A DNA stretch of 64,000 nucleotides from Paenibacillus sp. DMB20 (GTDB lineage Bacteria; Bacillota; Bacilli; Paenibacillales; Paenibacillaceae), in the NCBI RefSeq assembly GCF_000987955.1, contig NZ_LAZU01000021.1:124001-188000 (forward strand), in the 5' to 3' direction. The position numbers and the translations under genes are program-made. The notes under the pieces were generated by a model that worked only from the letters and a program-made list of their open reading frames with translations, was not told the DNA's origin and did no database searches. Shown one piece after another: positions 17,609-27,279 of this stretch (its first letter is position 1; each line of letters starts with the position of its first letter).

Positions 17609-18049
17609 TCACGTTTCTTGGTTTCCGTCTTGTTCGATGCGTATCCCCATATTTTTTGCCGTACCTTCAATCATTTTCATCGCATTTTCCACATTTGTCG
17701 TATTCAGATCGGGAAGTTTGATCTCTGCGATGATTCGGAGTTGTTCCCGAGTGACGGCTCCCACGGTTTCACTGCCGGGTTTTGCGGCACCCTTTTCGAC
17801 ACCGGCATATTTTTTGAGCAAAAATGCCACCGGCGGCGTTTTCAGATTCACGCTAAACGTCCGATCTTCAAATACGGTTATTTCCGCAGGCACGATCTGC
17901 CCGGTCTGGCCTTTCGTCATTTCGTTATACTGATTGCAAAACTGCAGCAGATTAATGCCTGTAGGAGCCAGATCCTTGCCCACTTTAGCCGGATTTGCTT
18001 TGCCGGCTTCCAATTCCAGTTTCAATTTTCTTGCGATTGCTTTTGCCAT
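17609..18049 (-). CDS. ribosomal protein L11 paralogue
   Basis: The sequence aligns by eye with RplK along its length: MAKAIARKLKLELEAGKANP, then TVFEDRTFSVNLKTPPVAFLL in the N-terminal domain linker, and KLPDLNTTNVENAMKMIEGT with AKNMGIRIE at the C-terminus. It is divergent: the PPVGPALGQ loop of normal L11 is replaced by A-K-V-G-K-D-L-A-P, altering the region around the thiostrepton/EF-G site. It stands alone, outside an rplKAJL cluster. Start ATG 18049 is chosen because AAAGGTGGGGC lies eight bases upstream; the ATG at 18076 is not supported. It may be an alternative ribosomal protein for special conditions (stress, stringent response or L11-directed antibiotics). The role is inference. 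Confidence 0.85.
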   Translation of the reverse strand: MAKAIARKLKLELEAGKANPAKVGKDLAPTGINLLQFCNQYNEMTKGQTGQIVPAEITVFEDRTFSVNLKTPPVAFLLKKYAGVEKGAAKPGSETVGAVTREQLRIIAEIKLPDLNTTNVENAMKMIEGTAKNMGIRIEQDGNQET

Positions 18050-18138
18050 AGTAAGCCCCACCTTTATTCTTGTCATTCTCTCTTAAGAGCGATTATAGGG
18101 GCTTACGTAACGTGAAGGTCAATGGATGTGTGCAAAAT

Positions 18139-19842
18139 CTATCGCGACAATTCAACTTCCGGATTCAAGGTAATCTCGAAAGCGCGATGCCAGATGAAGT
18201 CCGGATTCTCGTAGTCGATTGAAGCACATTCGTATTCCGCATAGGACCAAGCAGACCCGCAGATCTGGCGGATGTTGCGGGAAGCCTGGGATTGGCCGAT
18301 CCCAAAAGCGTTTTTGGCCGCAAGGGTGTCCGCGTAAGTCTGCATGCGATCCCGCAAGAGACCGGTCATATGATCGTAGTCGCTTTCCGAATTGAACAGA
18401 AGCATGTTGGCATCTGCATAAGGAATGTTCGTATATAAGTGACGATCTCTGGAATACTGGCGGATCTCTTTAATAGCCAATGCTTTATAGTAATAATCTT
18501 TCAAGAATCGTTTGAATAAAAGAGATCCGTGCGCGTTTACCGCCTTGCCCAAGGCCGAGGGCTTGGTTTCCGTTACGAGATACGCATGCCGTGCCTGCGC
18601 CATTCCGAGGGCGATTCCGATTTTGTTGCCGGCGGTATTCCATGCGCTGTAACCGAGAATTTGCCCGGCGGATTTACTGTCGAGCAGCGCTTCGGCAACC
18701 ACGGGATTCGCCGGTCCTCCCCCCACGAAATCGATGACGACGGTCGGGATACGGTCGGCGCTGTTGGATTCAAGCCGGCTCACCGCGCCGGAGGTCTGAT
18801 TTACGTCCGTTACCGCAATAATCTCGACGTCAGCCGAACCGCTCACAAGCTCCCCGCCGATCATACCGACATGAAACCGGATATTTTCATGAACGCTCAT
18901 ATATTCGTACGGATTAATGATGGTCGAACCGTCCGGTCCGAAATATTGCACCGAATATTTCGTCTTTGTCCCCCTGCGCAAGAACTCGTTAGCCATTCTG
19001 GCCAAAAGGGAATGGCCCAGGCCGTCCGCATCGGGAAGAATGATGGCGCGTTCAGGATTTTGGCCGTTCACTCCTCCCAGCTTCTCATTAATGTACTCTT
19101 CCACAAAGGCGATTTCATTGGCCTGTACCCCTTGCGTCGAGGAATCGTCGACGCCAATCGCCAGAAAATCGATGTAACCCGCACGCGACAACTGATCCAG
19201 GATATAGTAATTCGACTTGAATTTATGGCGTCTGGCCTCATAGTAATGCTCTTTGTTAAAAGTGACTGTTTCTCCGTATGGCGTGCCGTCCGGGCTCAGA
19301 TCGTAGCTTTCCAGGATTCCGTTGAAGTCCGACACGCTTTTTCTCGGTTGTTTCATGAAGGCGCGGGACTCGTCATAAGCGTTTTGGAAGACGCCTTCCA
19401 CATAAGTGGTCGTGGCCAGCCTCATGATGGTATCCATGACATAGACCGGCTTGGACGGACAACGCTCCTTCACGAGGCGGATGACGTCCAGCAGATGCGT
19501 GGTGGAAGGATCGTAGTTTGGATACGTCCCGCCCCCGTCCGTCCGCAGCCGTCTGCTTCCGATCAATCCGCCGTAGGCCAGCATATCCGCCGATATGATG
19601 ATGCCGTCCGCTTCATGGGCATGGTCCAGTATGAATTCACGAATGTTCGCGGTGTTCCCGAAGGTTGGGGCGAACGTGCTTGTCAGCGTGGAATCCGATG
19701 TTGTTTTTTGCGAATCCAGGCGGTTCCTTATATCGTCAGCACAAGGCGTTATAACCTTGATTCCGGCCGTTCTACCCTGAACGACAACATCATCAAGGTT
19801 TACGGGACGGTCATCCAACGGGACATAAAGTATTTTTTTCAT
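18139..19842 (-). CDS. DUF4127 family protein
   Basis: About 567 residues beginning MKKILYVPLDDRPVNLDDV, the hallmark opening of DUF4127, with conserved blocks DGIIISADMLAYGGLIGSR, DDSSTQG, and GPANPVVAEALLDSK. No biochemical function is established for the family. There is no signal peptide. The ATG at 19842 is preferred (AAAGGGAG eight bases upstream) over the TTG three codons earlier. It appears monocistronic, with about 300 bp of upstream sequence shared with the divergent sigma-like pair. Confidence 0.85.
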   Translation of the reverse strand: MKKILYVPLDDRPVNLDDVVVQGRTAGIKVITPCADDIRNRLDSQKTTSDSTLTSTFAPTFGNTANIREFILDHAHEADGIIISADMLAYGGLIGSRRLRTDGGGTYPNYDPSTTHLLDVIRLVKERCPSKPVYVMDTIMRLATTTYVEGVFQNAYDESRAFMKQPRKSVSDFNGILESYDLSPDGTPYGETVTFNKEHYYEARRHKFKSNYYILDQLSRAGYIDFLAIGVDDSSTQGVQANEIAFVEEYINEKLGGVNGQNPERAIILPDADGLGHSLLARMANEFLRRGTKTKYSVQYFGPDGSTIINPYEYMSVHENIRFHVGMIGGELVSGSADVEIIAVTDVNQTSGAVSRLESNSADRIPTVVIDFVGGGPANPVVAEALLDSKSAGQILGYSAWNTAGNKIGIALGMAQARHAYLVTETKPSALGKAVNAHGSLLFKRFLKDYYYKALAIKEIRQYSRDRHLYTNIPYADANMLLFNSESDYDHMTGLLRDRMQTYADTLAAKNAFGIGQSQASRNIRQICGSAWSYAEYECASIDYENPDFIWHRAFEITLNPEVELSR

Positions 19843-20086
19843 GAGTAACAACTCCCTTTACTTTTTATTGGCAGGCCTCAAACAAAAGGGAAGTGAAGAA
19901 ATCGCAATGAACCTCTTCCCAAGCTCATTTTATTTCTTTATTGTTGTGCCTTCACCTATATAGGTAATTTTTATATATAAATAACAACCATCATGAAAAA
20001 ATTATTTGAAAAAAATGCGTTATGACGAGGAAGAATCAAAAAATATGGAACAAAAGGTAGAAAAAAGTGGTGTGATATGAAATAAT

Positions 20087-20102
20087 GAGAACAAACGTTC
20101 TC
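20087..20102. promoter_or_regulatory. LexA/DinR-type SOS box
   Basis: GAGAACAAACGTTCTC is a perfect 6-bp-arm palindrome and fits the Bacillus SOS consensus GAAC-RNRY-GTTC exactly. It lies 48 bp before the sigma-like gene, where a promoter is expected, so LexA would repress that pair until DNA damage. Confidence 0.65.
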
Positions 20103-20149
20103 GTATTTGAGTAGACTATAGCAAACGGAACAGAATGAGGTGGATAAAA

Positions 20150-20494
20150 ATGTGCAAACAGCGGACGGCCTACGAACGTCTGAAAGTCGAGGTTGAGCGA
20201 ATCGGATGGAGAATTCAATACCGTGCCAAAACGATCTCTAAGCGGGAGCATTCCTTCTGCGGTTTGGAACAAACAACCAAGGAATGCTGTTTTACGGAAC
20301 GCACCGACAATAAAATCATGGTAGAACAGCTTATCGATACGCTGCCTCCGCAAGGCCGGGCAATCATTCATAAACTGTACATACAGGATCAAACGGAATC
20401 CGAAGTCGCTCTTCAACTGAATATGAGTCAACAGGCGGTGAATAAATGGAAACGAAAAATGATCTCGCAATTATCCCGGACAGTGAACTCCTGA
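20150..20494 (+). CDS. sigma-70 region-4-like regulator, first half of a split pair
   Basis: A 114-residue protein. The C-terminal half reads LIDTLPPQGRAIIHKLYIQD followed by TESEVALQLNMSQQAVNKWK, which is a sigma region 4 helix-turn-helix; the N-terminal half is helical and basic. No region 2 is present. The next gene overlaps it by 49 bp and may provide a complementary part. Such pairs resemble B. subtilis SigO with RsoA, or Orf7/Orf8 of Tn916-type elements. ATG 20150 is chosen because GAGGTGG lies six bases upstream. An SOS box precedes the gene. Confidence 0.65.
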   Translation: MCKQRTAYERLKVEVERIGWRIQYRAKTISKREHSFCGLEQTTKECCFTERTDNKIMVEQLIDTLPPQGRAIIHKLYIQDQTESEVALQLNMSQQAVNKWKRKMISQLSRTVNS

Positions 20495-20664
20495 GTCTTC
20501 AACAAGCCGCAAAAGACGGCGATCAGGAAGCTATGCTGCAGCTTATAGATATGTTTAAGGACGACATGATCCGGCTGAGCCGGTTTATTCGGCTCCCGGA
20601 AGAGGATGCGGTGGGGGAAATGATCGTCGAACTTCTGGAATTTATAAAGGGCAGCAAGGCATAA
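20446..20664 (+). CDS. small helix-turn-helix protein, second half of the sigma-like pair
   Basis: A 72-residue acidic helical protein (PDSELLSLQQAAKDGDQEAM then LQLIDMFKDDMIRLSRF). The start resembles the HTH_16/sigma region 1.2-2 beginning seen in Tn916 Orf8 and related co-sigma factors (a block like LLxxAKxGDxxAMxxLIxxF). It overlaps the region-4 gene by 49 bp in another frame, which implies translational coupling. The two may assemble a functional sigma factor from separate polypeptides; this is inferred from layout and pattern. Confidence 0.6.
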   Translation: METKNDLAIIPDSELLSLQQAAKDGDQEAMLQLIDMFKDDMIRLSRFIRLPEEDAVGEMIVELLEFIKGSKA

Positions 20665-20727
20665 GAACAGTAAAGATGCCGGGAGCAGTAAAGACAAAGA
20701 CTAAAGTGATAAGCAAAGATAAGCGGA

Positions 20728-20760
20728 GCATTAAGGCCTTCCCATTGAAGGCCTTAATGC
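20728..20760. terminator. perfect 14-bp hairpin between convergent genes
   Basis: GCATTAAGGCCTTC / GAAGGCCTTAATGC with loop CCATT. No T-run follows on either strand, so it is a weak terminator or a protein- or RNase-binding hairpin; its place between convergent genes favours termination. Confidence 0.55.
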
Positions 20761-20813
20761 AAGCCGCAAAAAACGGCGTTCATGACTTAAGACTGGTCGG
20801 CTTAGAAAACGAA

Positions 20814-21788
20814 TTACGACAACCGGTAAGAGGCAAAAGGCTTCCCGTAAACGAACGGATCACTGATCTCGTCCAGCCGTGTGCCGAGCTCCGTATCCAG
20901 CCGAATGTCCAAACATTTCATATTGCTCTCCAGCTGTTCGGGGCTCGTGGCTCCGACAATTACCGTAGAAACCGCAGGGCGGTTCATCAACCAAGCGAGG
21001 GAAAGCGCGCTTGGCGTCCAGCCGTTCTCTGCGGCGAGGCGGGCCACCTCCTGCCCAAGGCGGATATTTTTTTCTTCAAGGAAACGGTTGAAGTTCGGAT
21101 CGGTATCCGCCCGGGAGCCGGACGGCACCCCTTCTCCGCCGCCGTATTTACCGGTCAAAATCCCGCCGGCCAGCGGAAAATACGGAATAATGCCGACTCC
21201 CTGGTCGAGGCACATCGGAACAAGCTCGAGCTCCGGCGTACGGTCGGCCAGGGAATAGCTGGTCTGGGTGGACGCATATCGGACATAGCCTTTCAGCTCG
21301 CTGATGCCGATGGCCTTCATGATTTCCCACGCGGCATAATTCGACGCGCCGATATACCGCACTTTCCCGGAGGCCACCATGTCATCCAGCGTCCGGAGCG
21401 TTTCGTCCAGCGGCGTGTTCGGATCGAATGTATGGATCTGGTAAAGGTCCACGTAGTCGGTTTGGAGCCGGCGGAGGCTGTTTTCTAGCTCCTGCTGCAA
21501 ATGAAGGCGGGAGGAGCCCCGTTCATTGGGCCCATTGCCGCGCACCAACCCGGCCTTCGTCGCGAGGACGACGTTGTGTCGCTTGCCCGCGAGCGCTTGG
21601 CCGATGATCGATTCGGATTCGGTATTCGCATAGATATTTGCGGTATCGATAAAGTTAATCCCATGATCCAGCGCGTAGTGAAGAATGCGGGCGGACGTTT
21701 CCTGATCGGCCCTTTTGCCGAAAGCGTTGGTTCCAAGTCCCAATTGGGAGACTTGAAGGCCGCTGTTCCCAAGGCGGCGGTATAACAT
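20814..21788 (-). CDS. aldo/keto reductase
   Basis: A 324-residue NADPH-dependent carbonyl reductase of the YajO/Kvbeta-like AKR class. The catalytic tetrad is visible: Asp in NFIDTANIY, Tyr in ANIYANTES, Lys in LATKAG and His in YQIHTFDP. The cofactor-binding C-terminal block reads STVIVGATSPEQLESN. The protein starts MLYRRLGNSGLQVSQLGLGT, the standard AKR opening. Substrate unknown. It is transcribed alone, convergent with the sigma-like pair, and an AT-rich gap separates it from the ABC exporter. Confidence 0.9.
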   Translation of the reverse strand: MLYRRLGNSGLQVSQLGLGTNAFGKRADQETSARILHYALDHGINFIDTANIYANTESESIIGQALAGKRHNVVLATKAGLVRGNGPNERGSSRLHLQQELENSLRRLQTDYVDLYQIHTFDPNTPLDETLRTLDDMVASGKVRYIGASNYAAWEIMKAIGISELKGYVRYASTQTSYSLADRTPELELVPMCLDQGVGIIPYFPLAGGILTGKYGGGEGVPSGSRADTDPNFNRFLEEKNIRLGQEVARLAAENGWTPSALSLAWLMNRPAVSTVIVGATSPEQLESNMKCLDIRLDTELGTRLDEISDPFVYGKPFASYRLS

Positions 21789-21971
21789 GGCATCTCCTCC
21801 AATTTCGAAAATGATCTCTCAGTCTCAAGTATAAACATTTTGACTCTATCTTCCAATTTTCAACGAAAAAACATCCGGCCTTTTATCGTGAAATAGCTGG
21901 ATATCGCCAGCATTTCCTCGTTAAAGCGGATGTTTTTAGTGTTTGATTCAGGTTTGCTAATGGGAGAAAAG

Positions 21972-24240
21972 CTATTCCATTCCTGATTTTAAGGCCTCGC
22001 TCATAGAAACGGCATTGACTTTTTTTCTTGCATAACCGTTTCGACAACTCATAGGAGAACATCACGACAATAAACCCGATGAGGGTGTATAGCGGACTGA
22101 TCTTCAGGGGCGGCAGCACCACACCCATACTGTTTTTAAGCGATTCGATCAATGCACCTATTGCAGCAAGAGTCAACGGTATTCCAATGAGATATCCAAG
22201 GACGACGACGATCGTCGAGCTGTTAAGTATTAATGAATGGGTTTCCTTCTTCCGGTAGCCGAAAATCTTCAATAGCGAAATGATGCTCTTATTCTCCTCA
22301 ACGATCAGCGATGTAACGACATAGATGACAATCATGCCGATGATGAACGCTATCGCCGAAAGGAAACCGACCATGGACTGCACTGGCGCCATCGTCTCTC
22401 TAACCGCATCGGTTTTTTCGTCAATAGAAATTACGGTATACGACTCGTCTACAGGAACATCTAATCGTACGTGACTAAAAGCCCCTGTGTAGCTTCCTTC
22501 AGGCATCCCGAATTTCACGTTATAATCCGTTAACGGCATGTAGATAAACTTGCCCGCATAGGTATCCGCAATGCCCTCGATCTGTAATGAAAATTTGCGC
22601 CCATCCAGTTTTCTTACGATGTTTACGGTGTCGCCCTGCTTTAACTTCAGTTGTTCGGCAACGGGCTTTGTCATAATGACTTTATCCGTGCTTAACCCGG
22701 ATCCGGATTCATCTGCAAGCGTAAGCATGGCAGAGTCCGGTATCACCCCGGTGACGTAAAAATCAATTTTATGGTCAGCCTCCGGCACAAACAACGAGGC
22801 GGAGAAAGGCTCGGCACCCGCCGGCAGCTGCTCATAGCGCATAGAGTTGAACTTATACTCGTACTTGAAACGATACGCGCTCTCCATGCTGTCTTTAAGA
22901 AGGTAGTCCACGGAAGTTTTGAGAGTAAAACCCCAAAGCAACAGCATTGTCGATACGGCAATACCGAAGAGCAGGAAAGCAAGCCGGGATAGACTTCTAA
23001 GTTGTTCCCTGATTTTGAACTTTGCAGCGAATTTGAACTTGTCAAGCTTGAGCACGCGCTCCAAAAAATGGACCTTGTTTTTTTTCTTTTTTTGCCTTTC
23101 ATCAGCTCCAAAGGCGAATGTTTGAGTTCTTTTCGAATGACAAAGTAGCCGCTGCTTCCAAGAAATAGAATCGGCAAGAGAAGGCTTATGATCATGATAA
23201 TTGGATCGAAGTCGATCTCGGTCAGAGGGATATTGAAGTTAGAAAACATGAACAATAGCATGGAACGTACCGGAAATGTACCAACGATCGTCCCGATGAT
23301 CCCGCCTATAAGGGCGATTAGCAATGGATACATCATATAATGGCGATAGATTTCCTTTCTTTTATACCCTAACGCATACAATGCGCCGATGGTCGTTGCA
23401 TCGCGGTTAATCAGCCGCCAAACGATGTTGCCGACCATAATGCTGGCCAACAATAAAATCGCAGTAGGGACTCCCTTGCTTACAAGACCCAGGATTTTAA
23501 TCTCCGCCGTGACGAAACTGACCCGTTTATTATCCTCGATGTTTGTCCATTGCATGATCTCGATGCCGTGGCTTTTAAGATGCTCTTTAAATTGGGTCGA
23601 CTGGGAAAGAAGATTTTGATCATCGCCGTTAAACTTTACTGCATAGGAATAGTTTTCTTTACCAAGTGCGGAGAAATCCTTCTTGCTAATGACCGCTATG
23701 CCGAAGTTAGGCTGCAGCATCATGTCCGTATCGGATTGCAGCGGATAAATATAATTCGGCAGAGCCATGAAACCCGCAATCGTAAACGAACGATCCGAAA
23801 TTTTCATCTCATCGCCGATTTTAAAGTCGTTTGCAGCAGCAAATGCCGGGTTGATGAGGATGCCGCCGCTTTCGCTTAATTCTTTGCCTTCGAGGATTGC
23901 GGGGATGTCGACCTTGTCATTCTGGCTGAAGATTCGCAGCGTTTTCCCTTCTGACAGCGCATAGTCGAAAGTTTTGCTTTCTTCAAGCACAACATTCGAC
24001 GCAGACTCAAGTTCCCGCAAGTCGCCAATGCTTTTGTCTGTTATGAATGAAGCGTCTTCCTGTACGTATTGGTTTTCAAATTCACTTGCCAATCGCTCGA
24101 AATTATCCGCGAACTGGGTCATCATTGTGAGTGCAAAGCAGCCAAAAAAGATCAGGACCATCGCTCCGATATATTGTGCTTTGTTTTCTAACAAAACACG
24201 TTTGATTCTTTTATGAATCACCATCACCATGCAATCCTTT
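21972..24240 (-). CDS. MacB/FtsX-type ABC transporter permease, frame interrupted twice
   Basis: A long permease with two FtsX-like units. The N-terminal helix reads ENKAQYIGAMVLIFFGCFAL, followed by a large extracellular MacB-PCD-like domain, three helices (near SKGVPTAILLLASIMVG), and after a linker a second unit starting IREQLRSLSRLAFLLFGIAV. Breaks lie at the T-runs near 23075-23090 and at T7 22020-22026. Removing one base at each joins the pieces and gives a natural C-terminus reading A-V-S-M-S-E-A-L-K-S-G-M-E with a stop at 21972. The start ATG (24240) overlaps the ATPase stop. Such exporters move antimicrobial peptides, macrolides or lipoproteins; the TetR gene in the operon suggests an inducible export system. 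Confidence 0.75.
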
Positions 24241-24923
24241 CGGCTGGAACAATTGTCTGATTCACCGTTTCTTCTACGATTTCTCCGCTTCGCACCTTGA
24301 ATACCTTGTTCGCCATAGCGGCAATGGCAGCATTGTGGGTAATCATCAAAATGGTTGTTCCGTATTTTTTTGTTCACTTCCTGCAAGAGTTGCAGGATGC
24401 TTCGGGATGTATCAAAATCAAGCGCACCGGTGGGCTCGTCGCAAAGCAGCAGCTTGGGATTCTTGACGATCGCCCTGGCAATGGAAACCCGTTGCTGCTC
24501 ACCGCCGCTCAATTCTCTAGGGAAGCGGTGTTTTTTGTCCTTCATTCCGACCGCGGCTAAAACTTCGTCAACGTTTAGAGGCGATTTGCTAATATTGGAA
24601 ACGACTTCAATGTTTTCTCCAACGGTAAGGTTTGGAACGAGGTTATAGAACTGGAAAACGAAACCGATGTGCTCGCGTCTATAATCGGTCAGCTTGTCGT
24701 CACTCAATTTGTTGACTTCGATCCCATCCACAATGACCCTACCGCTATCGCCGCGGTCAATGCCGCCGAGGATATTCATTAGCGTGGATTTTCCCGAGCC
24801 TGATGGGCCGAGGATGACACCGATTTCCCCTTTTTGAATGTTCATCCCAATTCCCTTCAAAACGTCAGTCGTCACCATGCCTGAAGCGTAGCTTTTCTTC
24901 AAGTTCGAAATATCAATAAACAT
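24234..24923 (-). CDS. ABC transporter ATP-binding protein (MacB/LolD class), frame interrupted once
   Basis: Walker [11 protein letters not shown] near residue 40, Q-loop [10 protein letters not shown], signature [14 protein letters not shown], Walker [14 protein letters not shown] break at the T7 run 24365-24371 precedes the H-loop. Deleting one base restores TTILMITHN, with the switch His, and leads to the C-terminus VPAERIAW, whose stop overlaps the permease ATG. The length is then about 229 residues, normal for the family. GGAGG twelve bases upstream supports ATG 24923. It powers the FtsX-type permease encoded next. Confidence 0.85.
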
Positions 24924-24924
24924 G

Positions 24925-25549
24925 CTACGCCTCCTCCTTTTTATAAAAGCAATTTCTCAATATGCTTGCATAGCCGTCCCATTCCTCAAGCGGTTCCATA
25001 TCGATGTCTTCAAAGGAATTTATTTTTTTCATTTGTTGTTCTGAAAAACTCAGCATCGTCCAATTGATAATTTGAATCGTTTTTTGAATATCAATATCTT
25101 CACGAAATTTTGTTAAATCCAAATTCGAATAAATTCTTTCCAAACCGTAATCAATAAAATGTTTGCTCATTTCCTTAATTTCGGATTTCACTTCATCCGC
25201 TTCCTCATGGGAAACCGCCTTAAGAAAGTTAAAGGCTTGAGGGAGTTTTTTTCATGATTTTGAACTTAATGAATCCCACGTCCCGAAGCCGTTTGAAAAT
25301 ATCCGTTTCATTCAGATCAATTTCATCTAGAATTTTATCGATCACTTCAACCAGGTATTCAAGCAAGAACAAATACAATTCCTTTTTACTGTTAAAGTAG
25401 TTGAATAACGATCCTTTCGAAATCTCCGCTTCCTTAATGATTTCATTGGTAGAAGCCTTATCATAACCATTTCGTGCAAACTCCTTAATAGCGGCATTAA
25501 TGATGCGCTCCCGTTTTTCGGGTTCCAAACCGTAAAATTTTTGAGACAT
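24925..25549 (-). CDS. TetR-family repressor of the ABC exporter, frame interrupted once
   Basis: The N-terminal helix-turn-helix reads IKEFARNGYDKASTNEIIKE followed by AEISKGSLFNYFNSKKELY, a textbook TetR DNA-binding domain. The helical ligand domain is broken at the T7 run 25246-25252; deleting one base joins KIMKKLPQAFNFLKAV to the segment ending EEWDGYASILRNCFYKKEEA, about 207 residues in all. Start ATG 25549 has GAGGTGG five bases upstream. The stop is one base from the ATPase start, so it heads the exporter operon and likely represses it through the two palindromes in its promoter. Confidence 0.82.
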
Positions 25550-25580
25550 AATAACCACCTCGTTTATTGTGAGTGCCATG

Positions 25581-25633
25581 AATTGACCAGTCTGGTCAAT
25601 TCGAGTATAGAGTAAAATGACCACTATGGTCAA
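25581..25633 (-). promoter_or_regulatory. promoter with two TetR-type operators
   Basis: On the minus strand TTGACC (25633-25628) and TATACT (25609-25604) form -35/-10 boxes 18 bp apart. Operator 1 (25581-25601) is a perfect palindrome with 10-bp arms, AATTGACCAG around a central T/A. Operator 2 (25618-25632) carries TGACCA / TGGTCA arms over the -35 box. The shared half-site TGACCA brackets the promoter, indicating autorepression by the TetR protein. Confidence 0.75.
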
Positions 25634-25783
25634 TGGGCGGTTCATCGTAAAATAAAGTTCGCATGGGTACGGATATAAAGGCCGTTACTTTTGTGAAAAT
25701 GCTCCCTCGGCATAAACTTTCCACTTCAAGGACATTCTAAGTCGGAAGGTTTACATTCCTTGCGGAAGGGGTTATCACGAACA

Positions 25784-27065
25784 ATGGCAGAACAACGTAC
25801 GTCGGCCAAGACCATTGTGGCGATCGGATCGATCCCGCTGATCATGACGCTCGGCAATTCCATGCTCATTCCGGTCTTGCCCAAAATGAAATCCGAGCTG
25901 AATCTCTCTTCCCTTCAGGTCAGTCTGACGATCACGGTATTTTCGCTTGTCGCGGCTTTTTCCATTCCGATTCTTGGTTATCTGTCCGACCGTTTTTCCC
26001 GGAAAGCCATTATCATCCCGGCGCTGTCGCTGTATGGAATCGGGGGAATCCTGGCGGGGCTGGCTGCCGCGTTCTTTCCGAGCCCCTATATGTGGATTAT
26101 GGTCGGACGAACGCTTCAGGGAATCGGGGCGGCGGGAACGGCGCCGATTGCCATGGCGCTGACAGGAGACTTGTTTAAGGGAGCGGAAGAGAGCCGGGTG
26201 CTCGGCTTGGTGGAGGCGTCCAACGGTTCGGGGAAAGTGCTTTCGCCCATTCTGGGCTCGCTAATCGCTCTCATCGTCTGGTATGGCGTGTTTTTCGCTT
26301 TTCCTGCGGTCGTGCTGGTATCGATCATCTTAACCTGGATGTTCATCAAGGAGAAGAAAAAGACGGAGAAACCGCCGGCGCTGAAGAAATACGTTCAAGG
26401 TTTGGCAAGCGTGTTCAAACATGAGGGCAGATGGCTGTTTACCGCATACCTGGCCGGTTCGACCTGTTTGTTTACGCTGTTCGGCATTCTTTTCTACCTG
26501 TCCGAGGTTTTGGAGAAGACGTACAACATTGAAGGGGTTGTCAAGGGACTGGTTCTGGCGATTCCGCTGCTTGTCATGTGCACCACTTCCTACATTACGG
26601 GCAGCAAAATCGGAGAGAACCAGAAGCTGATGAAAAAGACTGATTGTGCTTGGCTTTATTCTTATGACGGCTGCCTACGCGGCGCTGGCCTTTATCGGGC
26701 ACTTGACCCTGTTTATCTCGGTTCTGGCCGTCAGCAGCCTGGGGACGGGGCTCATCCTTCCTTGCATCAACAGCTTCATCACGGGGGCGGTCGGCAAGGA
26801 AAGACGGGGATTTGTTACCTCGCTGTACGGATCGGTGCGTTTCTTCGGGGTTGCCGTCGGACCGCCGCTGTTCGGCTGGATGATGGAATGGTCCCGGATC
26901 GGCATGTTCCTTTCCCTCGCGGGATTTACGTTTGTTGTAGGGTTGCTTGCCCTGCTGATGATCCGGGTGGGAGAGGGCAAGAAAGAGGGGGAACAGTCAG
27001 GCGGCCGCGAAGAGAGGAAAAGCAAAAAACCGGTGCGCACCCTAAAGCCTGTCGGCGGGCGATAA
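25784..27065 (+). CDS. MFS multidrug-type exporter, frame interrupted once
   Basis: A twelve-helix major facilitator. The loop motif [10 protein letters not shown] between helices 2 and 3, [20 protein letters not shown] in helix 4 and the antiporter-like motif after it place it with drug:H+ antiporters (YfmO/YmfD-like). The frame breaks near 26634-26639 (GAAAAAGACTG); deleting one base joins ENQKLMKK to [20 protein letters not shown] and gives about 426 residues ending [12 protein letters not shown]. The start ATG 25784 follows GAAGGGG; the TTG at 25760 is less likely. It is transcribed away from the TetR operon, and the shared 235-bp gap includes the TetR operators. Confidence 0.82.
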
Positions 27066-27098
27066 TGAGAGAACGAAAACCAACATATCATGTTGAGA

Positions 27099-27128
27099 AA
27101 CTCCTTTTTCCAAAGGAGTTTTTTATTT
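27099..27128 (+). terminator. rho-independent terminator
   Basis: AACTCCTTT / AAAGGAGTT stem with a 4-base loop, then TTTTATTT. Confidence 0.85.
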
Positions 27129-27279
27129 CGCGACCGATTCCGCAAGAGACAGCTTCTCCTAAACACGCCAAGCCCTTTCTTTTGTCCGGGAGGGATAATT
27201 CTTTCTCGTAACTGCATAATATCAACGATCATGACCGACGGCGGAATCAAAATGAACTGGAGCGGGTAAATGGACAGGT

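Noticed and set aside
18529..19848. A 439-codon plus-strand frame opposite the DUF4127 gene.
   Set aside because: The minus strand matches DUF4127 throughout with a good ribosome site; the antisense frame is a shadow.
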